A stretch of DNA of 32,663 nt from a virus: IMG/VR virus record IMGVR_UViG_3300042521_001055, positions 1 through 32,663 of that record, one strand, 5' to 3'. A model generated the notes under the pieces. It did not search any database, had not been told where the DNA came from, and saw only the letters and a program-made list of their open reading frames with translations. Shown here one piece after another: positions 20,829 to 27,780 of this stretch; position 1 is the stretch's first letter, and each line of letters opens with the position of its first letter. The position numbers and the translations under genes are program-made.

Positions 20829-20992
20829 TGTTCTATCATACCCTCTGCCACTGACAAAAGGTGGTCCATACAAACAATGGCTCCAGTTATATAATTATAG
20901 GAAGCATCATTGCTTGGCAAGTCTTCAAGTTTCTCTCTATCTTGAATTAAAGATATCCTATGAATCTTAATATACTCAATCAGTTGATTCAT
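20825..20992 (-). CDS. Hypothetical helical protein, 55 aa
   Basis: MNQLIEYIKIHRISLIQDRE then NDASYNYITGAIVCMDHLLS, a pattern found in small helical phage proteins of unknown role. Its 3' end contains the promoter of the next gene. Confidence 0.75.
   Translation of the reverse strand: MNQLIEYIKIHRISLIQDREKLEDLPSNDASYNYITGAIVCMDHLLSVAEGMIEQ
20835..20856 (-). promoter_or_regulatory. TGTCAG-N10-TATGAT promoter, leaderless
   Basis: Minus strand TGTCAG 20856-20851, 10 nt, TATGAT 20840-20835, 6 nt to ATG 20828. One of nine of this type; no -35 is recognisable. Confidence 0.7.
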
Positions 20993-21203
20993 CATCTTCA
21001 TCCGTAATTAACTCAGCCACGTCAATGCTATCAATCTCGGCGGTAAAGGAATAGTCTGAGTAATCATAACTAGCAATCTCTTCTGCTTGCTCTGGACTAT
21101 CAGCCTCTACAATAAAGTAATAGGTGACGGCTACTTGGACTTCGTACTGCTTGGTTTCTAGTTCGGACACGGCGATTTTTTCTCCTTGGTTCTTAATGGT
21201 CAT
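20976..21203 (-). CDS. Acidic beta-alpha protein, 75 aa
   Basis: YEVQVAVTYYFIVEADSPEQ then AEEIASYDYSDYSFTAEIDS: a strand-helix-strand unit that recurs in small phage proteins. Similar in style to the C-terminal half of the protein at 23925. Overlaps the next gene by 17 nt. Confidence 0.75.
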   Translation of the reverse strand: MTIKNQGEKIAVSELETKQYEVQVAVTYYFIVEADSPEQAEEIASYDYSDYSFTAEIDSIDVAELITDEDDESTD

Positions 21204-21206
21204 ATA

Positions 21207-21425
21207 CTAATTATAGGGGTTTGAGTCTATTCTGACAACTGTACGGGGTGTGATGTTGCTCACATCCGTAATGATAGGGGCATTGCCATCTGATACCCCA
21301 ATATAAATAATACTAGTAGATCCACAAGGACACTGAGGCTCAAAGCATTCAGGCAAACTGTCCAGGGTAGTGATCTCAATCAATGCATCACAATGAGTGC
21401 ATACGTAATCGTGTTTATACCACAT
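21207..21425 (-). CDS. Zinc-ribbon protein, 72 aa
   Basis: YVCTHCDALIEITTLDSLPE then CPCGSTSIIYIGVSDG: two Cys pairs, then an extended tail. TAATG overlap with upstream. Confidence 0.75.
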   Translation of the reverse strand: MWYKHDYVCTHCDALIEITTLDSLPECFEPQCPCGSTSIIYIGVSDGNAPIITDVSNITPRTVVRIDSNPYN

Positions 21426-21583
21426 TAGTCAAAGTACCCTTCTACTTGCAAACCTTGAAGTAACTCTTTTGCTCTCCAAGTATTGTTATATAGCCAAGGG
21501 TCGTCATCTGAATTTATCGTGGTAAGTACAGAATCCAACGCATAAACCATATCATCTACATCAGTGCTAATATAACCTAGCAT
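21425..21583 (-). CDS. Hypothetical acidic protein, 52 aa
   Basis: MLGYISTDVDDMVYALDSVL, then DDPWLYNNTWRAKELLQGL. Helical, no family. TAATG overlaps at both ends. Confidence 0.75.
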   Translation of the reverse strand: MLGYISTDVDDMVYALDSVLTTINSDDDPWLYNNTWRAKELLQGLQVEGYFD

Positions 21584-21744
21584 TACTCACCCCAATACTT
21601 TAAGATAGTTTCCATAGTGATATGGAGATTACAGTCACAAGGGTCTCCCCCCATATTCTCCTCAAATTCAAAGTGCGATAGGTTATCCTCATAGATTTCT
21701 TCTACGAGTTCGTGTATTGTGTAAGGTTTAAAGGTTGTGGTCAT
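21583..21744 (-). CDS. Hypothetical acidic protein, 53 aa
   Basis: MTTTFKPYTIHELVEEIYED and a D-P-C-D-C-N-L-H-I segment that could bind metal. TAATG coupling downstream, 4-nt overlap upstream. Confidence 0.75.
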   Translation of the reverse strand: MTTTFKPYTIHELVEEIYEDNLSHFEFEENMGGDPCDCNLHITMETILKYWGE

Positions 21745-21977
21745 TGCTCAAACCAACTTCCTGTTGTAGGGTCATATACATTTTCAGCAATATCCCAATC
21801 GGCTTCGTGCCAACGGATTTGGTCGTCCATAATTACGGCAATCTCATCTATGAACTTTTGCATAATTGCTTCTGCGTGTTGCTTGCTTTTTGCCTCAATA
21901 TTTACAATAGGAATACTAAGGTCGCAAGAGTAGTAGGGTTGTAGCATTGGGTCTTGTGTGTTTTGTGTTGTTGTCAT
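21741..21977 (-). CDS. Leaderless acidic protein, 78 aa
   Basis: I use ATG 21977 (MTTTQNTQDPMLQPYYS), 6 nt after TACAAT; the frame above it is the 3' end of the neighbour. The I-P-I-V-N-I-E-A-K-S-K-Q-H-A-E-A strand-helix resembles the small fold at 20976. Confidence 0.75.
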   Translation of the reverse strand: MTTTQNTQDPMLQPYYSCDLSIPIVNIEAKSKQHAEAIMQKFIDEIAVIMDDQIRWHEADWDIAENVYDPTTGSWFEQ

Positions 21978-22399
21978 ACTACTATTGTATCCTCTACCAC
22001 TGACATTTTGGATTGCCACAGGGAACAGTTATTGTCTAGTCTATCTCCAAAGACACGGATATAGTCTGAGATATCCTCTGTTTGATCTGTTAGACATTCC
22101 TTGACTGTATCTACTGATATAAATACTCTGCCATTCCATAGACCCATTTGGCCAATGTTTGTTGGTACTTCTAAACATCCGTAAGTATCCTGCTCCCAGC
22201 CTACTCCTTCTGAGCAAACCAAGGCATACTTGTTGTCGCCAAATACATTTTTTTCTTCAAGGGTAATGAATAATAGATTATCTACTGTGCACTCACTAAA
22301 CTCACTACTATACTGTAGATCATATATCTTGTTAGCAATAGTGGCTAACTTCTTACCGTCTACGATTTGTCCTACATATCCCTTAGTTCTATCTCTCAT
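21974..22399 (-). CDS. Hypothetical phage protein, 141 aa
   Basis: MRDRTKGYVGQIVDGKKLAT opens; later FITLEEKNVFGDNKYALV, beta strands and NGRVFISVDTVKECL. AAGGA upstream of ATG 22399. No family recognised. Ends ATGA into the next gene. Confidence 0.75.
   Translation of the reverse strand: MRDRTKGYVGQIVDGKKLATIANKIYDLQYSSEFSECTVDNLLFITLEEKNVFGDNKYALVCSEGVGWEQDTYGCLEVPTNIGQMGLWNGRVFISVDTVKECLTDQTEDISDYIRVFGDRLDNNCSLWQSKMSVVEDTIVV
21984..22005 (-). promoter_or_regulatory. TGTCAG-N10-TACAAT promoter, leaderless
   Basis: Minus strand TGTCAG 22005-22000, 10 nt, TACAAT 21989-21984, 6 nt to ATG 21977. Lies in the last codons of the upstream gene. Confidence 0.7.
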
Positions 22400-22432
22400 T
22401 GGGTTTCCTTACTGTTTGGTGGTTTATATTTA

Positions 22433-22461
22433 ATTTTACCGTAATGTGGTTCATAAAGCAA
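22433..22461 (-). promoter_or_regulatory. Promoter (TTGCTT-N17-TAAAAT)
   Basis: Minus strand TTGCTT 22461-22456, 17-nt spacer, TAAAAT 22438-22433. Leader about 28 nt with AAGGA. CRP-type palindromes lie 83.5 and 106.5 bp above the -10. Confidence 0.6.
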
Positions 22462-22513
22462 GTCTACGTAATAGTAAAATGTCCGATTTGTGAGGTTTGG
22501 TACGTAATCCAGG

Positions 22514-22552
22514 TGTGATTTCACTCACATCGTAAACGTGATTTGGGTCACA
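22514..22552. promoter_or_regulatory. Two CRP-like palindromes
   Basis: TGTGATTTCACTCACA at 22514-22529 and CGTGATTTGGGTCACA at 22537-22552. Both have TGTGA/CGTGA-N6-TCACA, the consensus of cAMP-CRP and of actinobacterial GlxR. A TGTCCG box lies at 22480-22485. Confidence 0.7.
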
Positions 22553-22570
22553 CCGTTCGAAAAAATCTTG

Positions 22571-22644
22571 CGATTCCAACGGGACTTGAACCCGCAGCCT
22601 CTACCGTGACAGGGTAGCGATCTAACCAATTGATCTATGGAATC
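22571..22644 (-). tRNA. tRNA-Asp (anticodon GTC)
   Basis: Acceptor GATTCCA/TGGAATC, discriminator G, D stem GATC/GATC, anticodon stem CTACC/GGTAG with loop CTGTCAC, T arm GCGGG TTCAAGT CCCGT. All arms close. It follows the DUF932 gene with a conserved hairpin between them. Confidence 0.92.
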
Positions 22645-22648
22645 TTGC

Positions 22649-22672
22649 GAGCAGTTTTTATTCTTGCTCAGG
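22649..22672 (-). ncRNA. Conserved 25-nt hairpin, copy 1
   Basis: On the minus strand, CCTGAGCAAG at one end and AAACTGCTC at the other pair as GAGCA/TGCTC. Sits between the DUF932 stop and tRNA-Asp. Same 25-nt element at 23882, 24363, 24442 and 27868. Confidence 0.65.
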
Positions 22673-22684
22673 AATTTTTTTTAG

Positions 22685-23701
22685 TTATGCAATCTGCATA
22701 ACATTCTGCACAACTTTTAGCAGACGATTTTTCTCTGCGTTGATAGCAGGGTCAAATCCGCTTGCGCTTGCGAGAATAGACTCGTTATTACCACCACGAG
22801 CAGAACGGTACCAGTCAAGACGCTCAGTAAGTGCATTAAACGCACCCCACGCATTACCAGCAATCATTCCGTTAAATTCGCCAGTATAAATGTCGTTGAT
22901 AACATCTATCTTGTTTTCCCACTTCTTTAGCGAACCCTTAGAATCTTTCTCTGGCTTAGGATAAGCAGCGAGAATGATATCGTTGAATTGTTGAGCAGAT
23001 ACTTCTGCCTGAATCATAGCGTTAGCCATAACGTCAAAAGAATCCATATACTTATGAGCAAGCCCAAGAGTCTCACGAGCAACGGCAACCTTACCGCTTG
23101 CAGTTTGTGTGTGGCGAATCTTGAATGATTGCTTCACGCCACCCTTCTTGCGTGTTGTGTTAAGTGCAAGATTGAGAGTGTTAGCGCACACTACACGAAC
23201 GGGTGTAATGCTTGCCTGAATAGCGATTGAGCCATCGTGTGATGTGTTGATGAGCAAATAAGTCTTTACCTTATCTGCAACGCCAGTAGGGTCAAGAATT
23301 GTCTCACGCTCTAGTGCTAATGCACCGAACACGACACGTCCACCCTTGATTGAGCCAGCGGTTTCCCAACGTCCACCACCGTCAAGAATGTTATCACCGA
23401 ATGAAAATAAATCCTCATTCTGCATAACGTGATAACGCTCACCGACTACGCCAAGAACATCGGTTTGTGTGTTGTCGGTAGGATTAGTACGCAAGACATA
23501 TTGGTAGTTCTTGTCGCTTGTTAAGTGTGATGGAATTGGCATATCCTCAAGACGGACATTCCAATTAGAAAGGCTTGCTAGGTCTAGCATTTCTTGTGTA
23601 GTTTTTTCCTCGGTAAATACGGTTCCCAATCCGTGCCAAGCAGGTTCTCTGAATGAGGCGAATGAGGTTTTACCGTTTTGTGTTTCTAAGTCGTGAGCCA
23701 C
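22685..23701 (-). CDS. DUF932 / TIGR03299-type phage protein, 338 aa
   Basis: GTG 23701 preceded by AGAAGGAAAATC. VAHDLETQNGKTSFASFREP then AWHGLGTVF, and later VLGVVGERYHVMQNEDLFSF, SIAIQASITPVRVVCANTLN and RHTQTASGKVAVAR are the sequence blocks I associate with TIGR03299 plasmid/phage proteins of DUF932. Full family length. Function unknown; often in replication or early regions. Its own promoter has the TGTCGG box and DnaA/CRP sites upstream, so it may be a key early gene. Confidence 0.9.
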   Translation of the reverse strand: MAHDLETQNGKTSFASFREPAWHGLGTVFTEEKTTQEMLDLASLSNWNVRLEDMPIPSHLTSDKNYQYVLRTNPTDNTQTDVLGVVGERYHVMQNEDLFSFGDNILDGGGRWETAGSIKGGRVVFGALALERETILDPTGVADKVKTYLLINTSHDGSIAIQASITPVRVVCANTLNLALNTTRKKGGVKQSFKIRHTQTASGKVAVARETLGLAHKYMDSFDVMANAMIQAEVSAQQFNDIILAAYPKPEKDSKGSLKKWENKIDVINDIYTGEFNGMIAGNAWGAFNALTERLDWYRSARGGNNESILASASGFDPAINAEKNRLLKVVQNVMQIA

Positions 23702-23732
23702 GATTTTCCTTCTTTCTTTTGTTGTTAATCTA

Positions 23733-23754
23733 ATCATACACCACCCCACCGACA
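23733..23754 (-). promoter_or_regulatory. TGTCGG-N10-TATGAT promoter of the DUF932 gene
   Basis: Minus strand TGTCGG 23754-23749, 10 nt, TATGAT 23738-23733. An additional TTGCAT lies at 17-nt spacing (23761-23756), so this one could also work as a standard promoter. Confidence 0.7.
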
Positions 23755-23788
23755 TATGCAAATCAGGCTAGTTAGATATGGGGCAAAT

Positions 23789-23862
23789 CGGACATTCCTT
23801 AATGTGATTAAATTCACACTGATCTTAAAGCGTGTCGTAAGTTATCCACAGGGTTATCCACA
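23789..23862. promoter_or_regulatory. Composite operator: CGGACAT, CRP-like site, two DnaA boxes
   Basis: CGGACAT 23789-23795; TGTGATTAAATTCACA 23803-23818; TTATCCACA 23842-23850 and 23854-23862 (12-bp spacing). The palindrome centre is 72.5 bp above the DUF932 -10. The order repeats at 27781 and, in variant form, at 28910 and 30649. Confidence 0.75.
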
Positions 23863-23869
23863 GGCGGTT

Positions 23870-23906
23870 CGAAAAATTTGTTGAGCAGTTTTAGGACGTG
23901 CTCAGG
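23870..23906 (-). terminator. Terminator made by the conserved 25-nt hairpin, copy 2
   Basis: TGAGCA/TGCTCA pair (23882-23887, 23899-23904); on the minus strand ACAAATTTTTCG follows, giving a U-rich tail. It ends the operon of the gene at 23925 before the DnaA boxes. Confidence 0.7.
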
Positions 23907-23924
23907 TCCTTTAGTAGCCCCCTA

Positions 23925-24335
23925 CTAAAAATCAATCCTGTCAACTGAAGCGCTAAGCCAAGTTATATTATCAGAATTATAAGAGACTGATTCAAAATCA
24001 ATATCGTTCACAATTGATTCTGTGTCCTCATCGTGAGGCACCTGCAGTGTTAGGTTGTAAGTAACTGTTACTTCAACTTCAACTTCCTTAGTAAGTTCAA
24101 AGCCACAAATCTCCGCAATTTCTTCCGCAATCTCTTCTGAGATTTGTTCATTTTGCAATGCAGTAACTGTCCAGTCGTGCATATTATCACGCATTAGATT
24201 TAGTTCTCCAGCAGTTGCATAGTCCCGCTGTGTAATACGCTGAATATGTTCATCCTTGCTTTTAATTGATTCTTGCAATGCAGAAATCTGTGTCTGATAG
24301 AATTCCGATGTTGCATTTATTACTGTTTGGTCCAT
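23925..24335 (-). CDS. Coiled-coil and beta-domain protein, 136 aa
   Basis: Start ATG 24335 follows AGAAAGAGG. Residues ~10-50 are helical (FYQTQISALQESIKSKDEHI), a likely coiled coil. EVEVEVTVTYNLTLQVPHDE starts a beta-alpha C-terminal domain resembling the protein at 20976. No family. Confidence 0.75.
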   Translation of the reverse strand: MDQTVINATSEFYQTQISALQESIKSKDEHIQRITQRDYATAGELNLMRDNMHDWTVTALQNEQISEEIAEEIAEICGFELTKEVEVEVTVTYNLTLQVPHDEDTESIVNDIDFESVSYNSDNITWLSASVDRIDF

Positions 24336-24362
24336 TGGGGGCCTCTTTCTGTTAGTTTGTTT

Positions 24363-24387
24363 GGTGAGCAGTTTATACACTTACTCA
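24363..24387 (-). ncRNA. Conserved 25-nt hairpin, copy 3
   Basis: Stem TGAGCA/TACTCA with one internal mismatch, conserved AAAC on the minus strand. Lies 28 nt above the start codon of the gene ending at 23925, so it is in that gene's leader. Confidence 0.6.
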
Positions 24388-24441
24388 GGTGATGCAGAGG
24401 CAGGTACCTTAGTCTGGAACCCCTGCAATTATTAAATTGTG

Positions 24442-24466
24442 TGAGCAGTTTAGCGACTTACTCAGG
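24442..24466 (-). ncRNA. Conserved 25-nt hairpin, copy 4
   Basis: Stem arms identical to copy 3, including the same mismatch; the loops differ. It lies 12 nt after the stop of the gene at 24479. Copies 3 and 4 form a tandem 79 bp apart. Confidence 0.6.
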
Positions 24467-24478
24467 TCGTTTATCTAA

Positions 24479-24901
24479 TTAAAGATAACGGGCTACCGCA
24501 TTGTATGTGGAAGTATTTACAACTTCCTCATCTGTCATCTTGAGAATACGAATTGCGTTTGACAATTCCTCTTTCTGCTCACGATAAGTGTGCTGATGGA
24601 TAACCTCAAAATCTTTTTCAGGTTCAGCAGGGAAGTTGCCTTCCTTTGTAACAATGTCAAAATCAACATTGAGTGTGTTGTTCCAAGAACGATAGGAGGT
24701 GCGTAGGTTCTCAGACTTTGAGAAGTTCTTGATAGCCCACTCGCCAATTTCTTTTTTCCAAGCGGTGTGTGCTTTCTGATACTTTGCCTCATTGACTTCT
24801 TGTGATGCGTAGTCTGCTTCTAGTTTAGCAAGTGATGCCTCTAGTGCTTTGATTACCTTTGGTGTTGCGATTTTTACTGATATTGCTTTGCGTTGTGCCA
24901 T
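24479..24901 (-). CDS. Hypothetical phage protein, 140 aa
   Basis: ATG 24901 (MAQRKAISVKIATPKVIKAL); the frame above crosses the promoter. Helical N-terminal half (ALEASLAKLEADYASQEVNE), later NLRTSYRSWNNTLNVDFDIV and a helical end (KEELSNAIRILKMTDEEVV). No family recognised. Confidence 0.75.
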   Translation of the reverse strand: MAQRKAISVKIATPKVIKALEASLAKLEADYASQEVNEAKYQKAHTAWKKEIGEWAIKNFSKSENLRTSYRSWNNTLNVDFDIVTKEGNFPAEPEKDFEVIHQHTYREQKEELSNAIRILKMTDEEVVNTSTYNAVARYL

Positions 24902-24935
24902 TTGTTTTCTCTTTTCTTTGGTGGTTGATATTTCT

Positions 24936-24957
24936 ATTATAGGGGGTAGGTCTGACA
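24936..24957 (-). promoter_or_regulatory. TGTCAG-N10-TATAAT promoter
   Basis: Minus strand TGTCAG 24957-24952, 10 nt, TATAAT 24941-24936. Leader about 30 nt. A stable C5-GTA-G5 hairpin abuts the box upstream. Confidence 0.75.
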
Positions 24958-24960
24958 TTT

Positions 24961-25012
24961 CCCCCGTAGGGGGGAGAGTTCTTACTTACGACATTGGGCT
25001 AGAACACTCTCC
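24961..25012. other. Two hairpins above a TGTCAG promoter
   Basis: CCCCC at 24961-24965 pairs with GGGGG at 24969-24973 around GTA, and GGAGAGTTCT (24973-24982) pairs with AGAACACTCTCC (25001-25012) with one bulge. No T-run on the minus strand. May insulate or terminate reading from the gene at 25041. Confidence 0.45.
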
Positions 25013-25040
25013 TAAACTGCCCCTGTTTCGTTGGACTATT

Positions 25041-25205
25041 TTACTTTGCTGTCCAAGTAGTGTAGCGAGTGTTTCCCTCTACATCTAACTTCACACGCAC
25101 ATTACCATTTGCGAGTGGCTTGATTTCCTGAATTGTGCCAGTTACCTTTGACTTCTGTGAAGTGTAAGTGTCGCCGACCTTGTATGTTGCGGTTGATACG
25201 CTCAT
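25041..25205 (-). CDS. Small beta-barrel protein, 54 aa
   Basis: MSVSTATYKVGDTYTSQKSK then GTIQEIKPLANGNVRVKLDV: an SH3-like short barrel by pattern. AAAGGAG upstream. Confidence 0.75.
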   Translation of the reverse strand: MSVSTATYKVGDTYTSQKSKVTGTIQEIKPLANGNVRVKLDVEGNTRYTTWTAK

Positions 25206-25241
25206 TTGTTTCTCCTTTGTAGTTGTTTTTGCTTATATCTA

Positions 25242-25270
25242 ATTGTAGCAAAAAATCTAATAAATATCAA
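25242..25270 (-). promoter_or_regulatory. Promoter (TTGATA-N17-TACAAT)
   Basis: Minus strand TTGATA 25270-25265, 17-nt spacer, TACAAT 25247-25242. CRP-like palindrome centred 71.5 bp upstream. Confidence 0.7.
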
Positions 25271-25310
25271 ATCCATTTCCTAGATTTCTCACTATTTGAG
25301 ACGATTTGTG

Positions 25311-25326
25311 TGTGATTTAGGTCACA
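25311..25326. promoter_or_regulatory. CRP-like palindrome
   Basis: TGTGATTTAGGTCACA, a full TGTGA-N6-TCACA match flanked by G and C to extend symmetry. It lies upstream of the promoter at 25242-25270. Confidence 0.75.
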
Positions 25327-25329
25327 CGC

Positions 25330-25395
25330 CTAGTGTCCCGACCCTGCTATCACTAGGATAGTCAGTAATAGGGCTATTACATATAGGATTTCCAT
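25330..25395 (-). CDS. 21-residue membrane peptide
   Basis: MEILYVIALLLTILVIAGSG ending in H: one hydrophobic helix. GAGGGG 5-6 nt upstream supports translation. Lies just after the Gp88-like gene. Confidence 0.55.
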   Translation of the reverse strand: MEILYVIALLLTILVIAGSGH

Positions 25396-25404
25396 ATAGA
25401 CCCC

Positions 25405-26127
25405 TCATTTTTTGGTTGCACTAAACACTATATCAGATTTCTCATAAATACACAACTTGCAGGTAGCGCAGGCAGACCCTTTTTGTGAGATAAGTGGAAT
25501 AGCCTTTTTATTCTCTGGACACTTAGCCCCAGGGCGTGAGGTAAGTTCTTTCATATCTGATTGTCCTAGTGCAAAATTTTTGGCAAGGTATGCAAGGGAG
25601 ATTCCGTGATCAGTCTTTAACCCAATACCTATAGCCTTGTTCTCGCTATCTGTAGAATAGTATAAAGATAGATTCTCAATATCCTTAAGGATAAGGGCGG
25701 CAGATTTTACTCTAGTGTATACCCAGAATTGTATATCAGGATGATTAAGAATTACATTCTGCCACGCATATGTATATGTATCGTTGAAAAAATCTCCGTC
25801 CCAGTGGATACGGAATAACTTAGGTGCATTGCGCTTATCACAATCTGCAATAAATTCTTCTATCATATCGGTTAGCAAAATTTGCATTGTGTCAAAATCT
25901 GCATTGCGTAGTAGTTCCCAGTTATGCAATAAGTTTTTCTTTACTGTTGGGAATACCTTTTCCAATTTGCCAGCATAACAAACACTTTCGCATATGCTAG
26001 TCGCTCCAGGGCAGGAATAATTCTTACCTGCAGGGAGTCCGAATGTATTTGCGATACTTGCTTGTTTTCCATTTGGGGTAACGGCATTTGCCACTTTCCT
26101 ATCTTTTGATCGTAGTAGTTTTGTCAT
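25405..26127 (-). CDS. Gp88-like Cys-rich phage protein, 240 aa
   Basis: LPAGKNYSCPGATSICESVC then YAGKLEKVFPTVKKN, FRIHWDGDFFNDTYTYAWQN and FWVYTRVKS match the mycobacteriophage gene product 88 family. N-terminal C39, C46, C50 and a C-terminal C-P-E-N, A-C-A-T-C-K-L-C cluster could ligate an iron-sulfur centre. Function of the family is unknown to me. Confidence 0.85.
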   Translation of the reverse strand: MTKLLRSKDRKVANAVTPNGKQASIANTFGLPAGKNYSCPGATSICESVCYAGKLEKVFPTVKKNLLHNWELLRNADFDTMQILLTDMIEEFIADCDKRNAPKLFRIHWDGDFFNDTYTYAWQNVILNHPDIQFWVYTRVKSAALILKDIENLSLYYSTDSENKAIGIGLKTDHGISLAYLAKNFALGQSDMKELTSRPGAKCPENKKAIPLISQKGSACATCKLCIYEKSDIVFSATKK

Positions 26128-26134
26128 TGGTGGG

Positions 26135-26275
26135 CTACTCTCTTTCTTTCTTTAATTCTAGCATTAGGGACTGACATTTCTTTCTGTCATATTTCTTTTT
26201 ATTGGGTACGGCTGAGGCAGCGTTGCTACGGCGTAATTCCATAAGCCTACGTAATTCCTCAGAAGTCTTTTTCAT
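26135..26275 (-). CDS. Leaderless basic protein, 46 aa
   Basis: MKKTSEELRRLMELRRSNAA then NKKKYDRKKCQSLMLEL: highly basic helices, likely nucleic-acid-binding. It begins 6 nt after TATGAT of a consensus promoter. Its coding region contains the Gp88 gene promoter. Confidence 0.7.
   Translation of the reverse strand: MKKTSEELRRLMELRRSNAASAVPNKKKYDRKKCQSLMLELKKERE
26155..26176 (-). promoter_or_regulatory. TGTCAG-N10-TAGAAT promoter
   Basis: Minus strand TGTCAG 26176-26171, 10 nt, TAGAAT 26160-26155, inside the upstream 46-residue gene. Leader about 22 nt to ATG 26127 with AGAAAGAGAG. Confidence 0.65.
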
Positions 26276-26281
26276 AACTTA

Positions 26282-26310
26282 ATCATACCAAAAAATCTAA
26301 ATAATGTCAA
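26282..26310 (-). promoter_or_regulatory. Consensus leaderless promoter (TTGACA-N17-TATGAT)
   Basis: Minus strand TTGACA 26310-26305, 17-nt spacer, TATGAT 26287-26282, 6 nt to ATG 26275. A CGGACAT box lies at 26341-26347. Confidence 0.75.
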
Positions 26311-26362
26311 ATCCTGGAAATAGGTATAGGCTACGTAAAACGGACATTTGGGACAACGGTTC

Positions 26363-26387
26363 GAAAAATCTTGGGGGGAAGCCCAAG
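26363..26387 (-). terminator. Intrinsic terminator
   Basis: Minus strand CTTGGG and CCCAAG pair (six pairs, 6-nt loop), followed by ATTTTTCGAACC. Ends the operon of 26389 just 1 nt after its stop. Confidence 0.8.
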
Positions 26388-26388
26388 A

Positions 26389-26631
26389 CTATTCATCTAA
26401 ATCTATAAACACATAGAGTTTAAACATTTCCTCATATGTGCAATAGTATTCATATTCCTCACCATATTCATTGCGGTGCGTGATTATATAATTGTCACCT
26501 GTTGCATCATCTACAATTGAAATAACTTCAACAATATCCATATCAATATTGATTAAGTCACCCTCCATTAGTTGGCCTGGAGTGAGTAGATCTGCGTAGA
26601 CAAGTTCCATACGAGTTATTGTATCAGTCAT
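26389..26631 (-). CDS. Acidic beta protein, 80 aa
   Basis: MTDTITRMELVYADLLTPGQ then LMEGDLINIDMDIVEVISIV and YYCTYEEMFKLYVF. A small beta barrel with a G-D-x-I turn, as in other phage proteins of unknown function. No family. Confidence 0.75.
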   Translation of the reverse strand: MTDTITRMELVYADLLTPGQLMEGDLINIDMDIVEVISIVDDATGDNYIITHRNEYGEEYEYYCTYEEMFKLYVFIDLDE

Positions 26632-26772
26632 TTAAATAAACTCCGTTAAATCTCTATCCATAATTTCACTTACATCAAGGCCTTCTGATTCTGCAATAGC
26701 CTCCCAAAGATCTGCTTCAGTATAGTTACCTTCAGGATACCAGTCTGCAAGAATTGAGTATAGGTTATTCAT
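26632..26772 (-). CDS. Acidic helical protein, 46 aa
   Basis: MNNLYSILADWYPEGNYTEA then DLWEAIAESEGLDVSEIM. Helical; ends TAA a single base away from the next ATG. Confidence 0.75.
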   Translation of the reverse strand: MNNLYSILADWYPEGNYTEADLWEAIAESEGLDVSEIMDRDLTEFI

Positions 26773-26773
26773 C

Positions 26774-27058
26774 TTAGTCCTCCCAATCAGGTAGCCAGAA
26801 AGATAGGTGGTGCTGGTCTACAATAGCCCTTGCAGGTGCTTGCGTACTTCCACGATATAGAATCTGAAAGTCACCAACCTTCGGCATATCAATCATTCGG
26901 TCATAGTCCTCATCATAGTAAGCGTCAATAGCCTCAATGCAGGGTGCTACCATTTCTGCGGGTACTGGTGGATAGTGATTACCCTTCAAGTGATAAAGAA
27001 TCTGAGTTTCTAAATCCAATACTGTATCCTGTAGTCCTAGTGCGGTTACTGATCCCAT
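26774..27058 (-). CDS. Conserved actinophage-type protein, 94 aa
   Basis: TVLDLETQILYHLKGNHYPP then MVAPCIEAIDAYYDEDYDRM and GSTQAPARAIVDQHHLSFWL. I recall this H-Y-P-P-V and A-P-A-x-x-I-V-x-x-H-L layout in several actinophages; no function known. Confidence 0.75.
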   Translation of the reverse strand: MGSVTALGLQDTVLDLETQILYHLKGNHYPPVPAEMVAPCIEAIDAYYDEDYDRMIDMPKVGDFQILYRGSTQAPARAIVDQHHLSFWLPDWED

Positions 27059-27060
27059 TA

Positions 27061-27246
27061 TTATCTACCTTCCCAATCTTCAATTACGCCGTCAATGGCA
27101 TCTTGAATGTCTGCGTGAAATATGGCTAACTCATCTTGAGTCATTCCTTCTATGAAAGAATTCTGATAGTTAGGCTTCCAAGTAATTACTTCTGCATCTA
27201 TCATTTTACGCAGGGCTTGAACACGTTCTGATCTGTTGTCTATCAT
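27061..27246 (-). CDS. Hypothetical acidic protein, 61 aa
   Basis: MIDNRSERVQALRKMIDAEV then FIEGMTQDELAIFHADIQDA, two helices. ATGA overlap upstream. Confidence 0.7.
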   Translation of the reverse strand: MIDNRSERVQALRKMIDAEVITWKPNYQNSFIEGMTQDELAIFHADIQDAIDGVIEDWEGR

Positions 27247-27452
27247 TTTACTGCAACCTTTCCATTACGATAAAAAGTCTTGGTATACATCTTACCCATA
27301 GGGTCTGACAAGTTATAGGTTGCGTATTCTTTGGCAGTGCCATAGTCCACACACTTATTCCACGCATTAACTATTTCTAGCATATCTGCGGTGCGTGTTG
27401 TTGATACGAGTTCGCCGTCATAGGCGATAGTGAGTGAGTAGTTATATTCCAT
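27243..27452 (-). CDS. Hypothetical protein, 69 aa
   Basis: MEYNYSLTIAYDGELVSTTR then MLEIVNAWNKCVDYGTAKEY: strand-helix-strand, ending in beta (YTKTFYRNGKVAVK). TAATG overlap. Confidence 0.75.
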   Translation of the reverse strand: MEYNYSLTIAYDGELVSTTRTADMLEIVNAWNKCVDYGTAKEYATYNLSDPMGKMYTKTFYRNGKVAVK

Positions 27453-27553
27453 TAGTTGTAACTTCCTTTACATTCTGAGCATAGATAATTGAGTTTGCAG
27501 TAGCAACCTACGGCAGTAGGCATATCGGTTTCATAGTAGTCGTCATATGACAT
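27452..27553 (-). CDS. Cys-rich mini protein, 33 aa
   Basis: MSYDDYYETDMPTAVGCYCK followed by LCSECKGSYN: C-x-C then C-x2-C, a possible zinc site. Overlaps both neighbours by 1 nt (TAATG). Confidence 0.7.
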   Translation of the reverse strand: MSYDDYYETDMPTAVGCYCKLNYLCSECKGSYN

Positions 27554-27699
27554 TAGTTATTCTCCTTAGTTAAAAATAATTGGTGGGTATTAGCATAGTC
27601 TATCATCGCTTCTGCCTCTCGGTCAAGATAGCAAGTAAAACAATATAGGGTAGTTATGTCTACTGAGTTTTCATTACATTGTAAGCATAGGTCGGTCAT
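27553..27699 (-). CDS. Zinc-ribbon protein, 48 aa
   Basis: MTDLCLQCNENSVDITTLYC and FTC: C5-x2-C8 and C20-x2-C23. The remainder is helical (DREAEAMIDYANTHQLFL). AGAAGG upstream. Confidence 0.75.
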   Translation of the reverse strand: MTDLCLQCNENSVDITTLYCFTCYLDREAEAMIDYANTHQLFLTKENN

Positions 27700-27733
27700 C
27701 TGAGCCTTCTTTCTTAATTAACTTGATATAAAT

Positions 27734-27755
27734 ATCCTATCATACCTGACTGACA
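27734..27755 (-). promoter_or_regulatory. TGTCAG-N10-TAGGAT promoter (weak -10)
   Basis: Minus strand TGTCAG 27755-27750 and, 10 nt on, TAGGAT at 27739-27734. A better-looking TATGAT lies 5 nt after the box. The palindrome centre is 62.5 bp above the TAGGAT hexamer, as at three other promoters, supporting TAGGAT. Confidence 0.55.
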
Positions 27756-27780
27756 AAAGATAATCCGTAAAGGGGTAAAT

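Noticed and set aside
23511-23696. Plus frame opposite the DUF932 gene
   Set aside because: Antisense shadow of a well-conserved protein.
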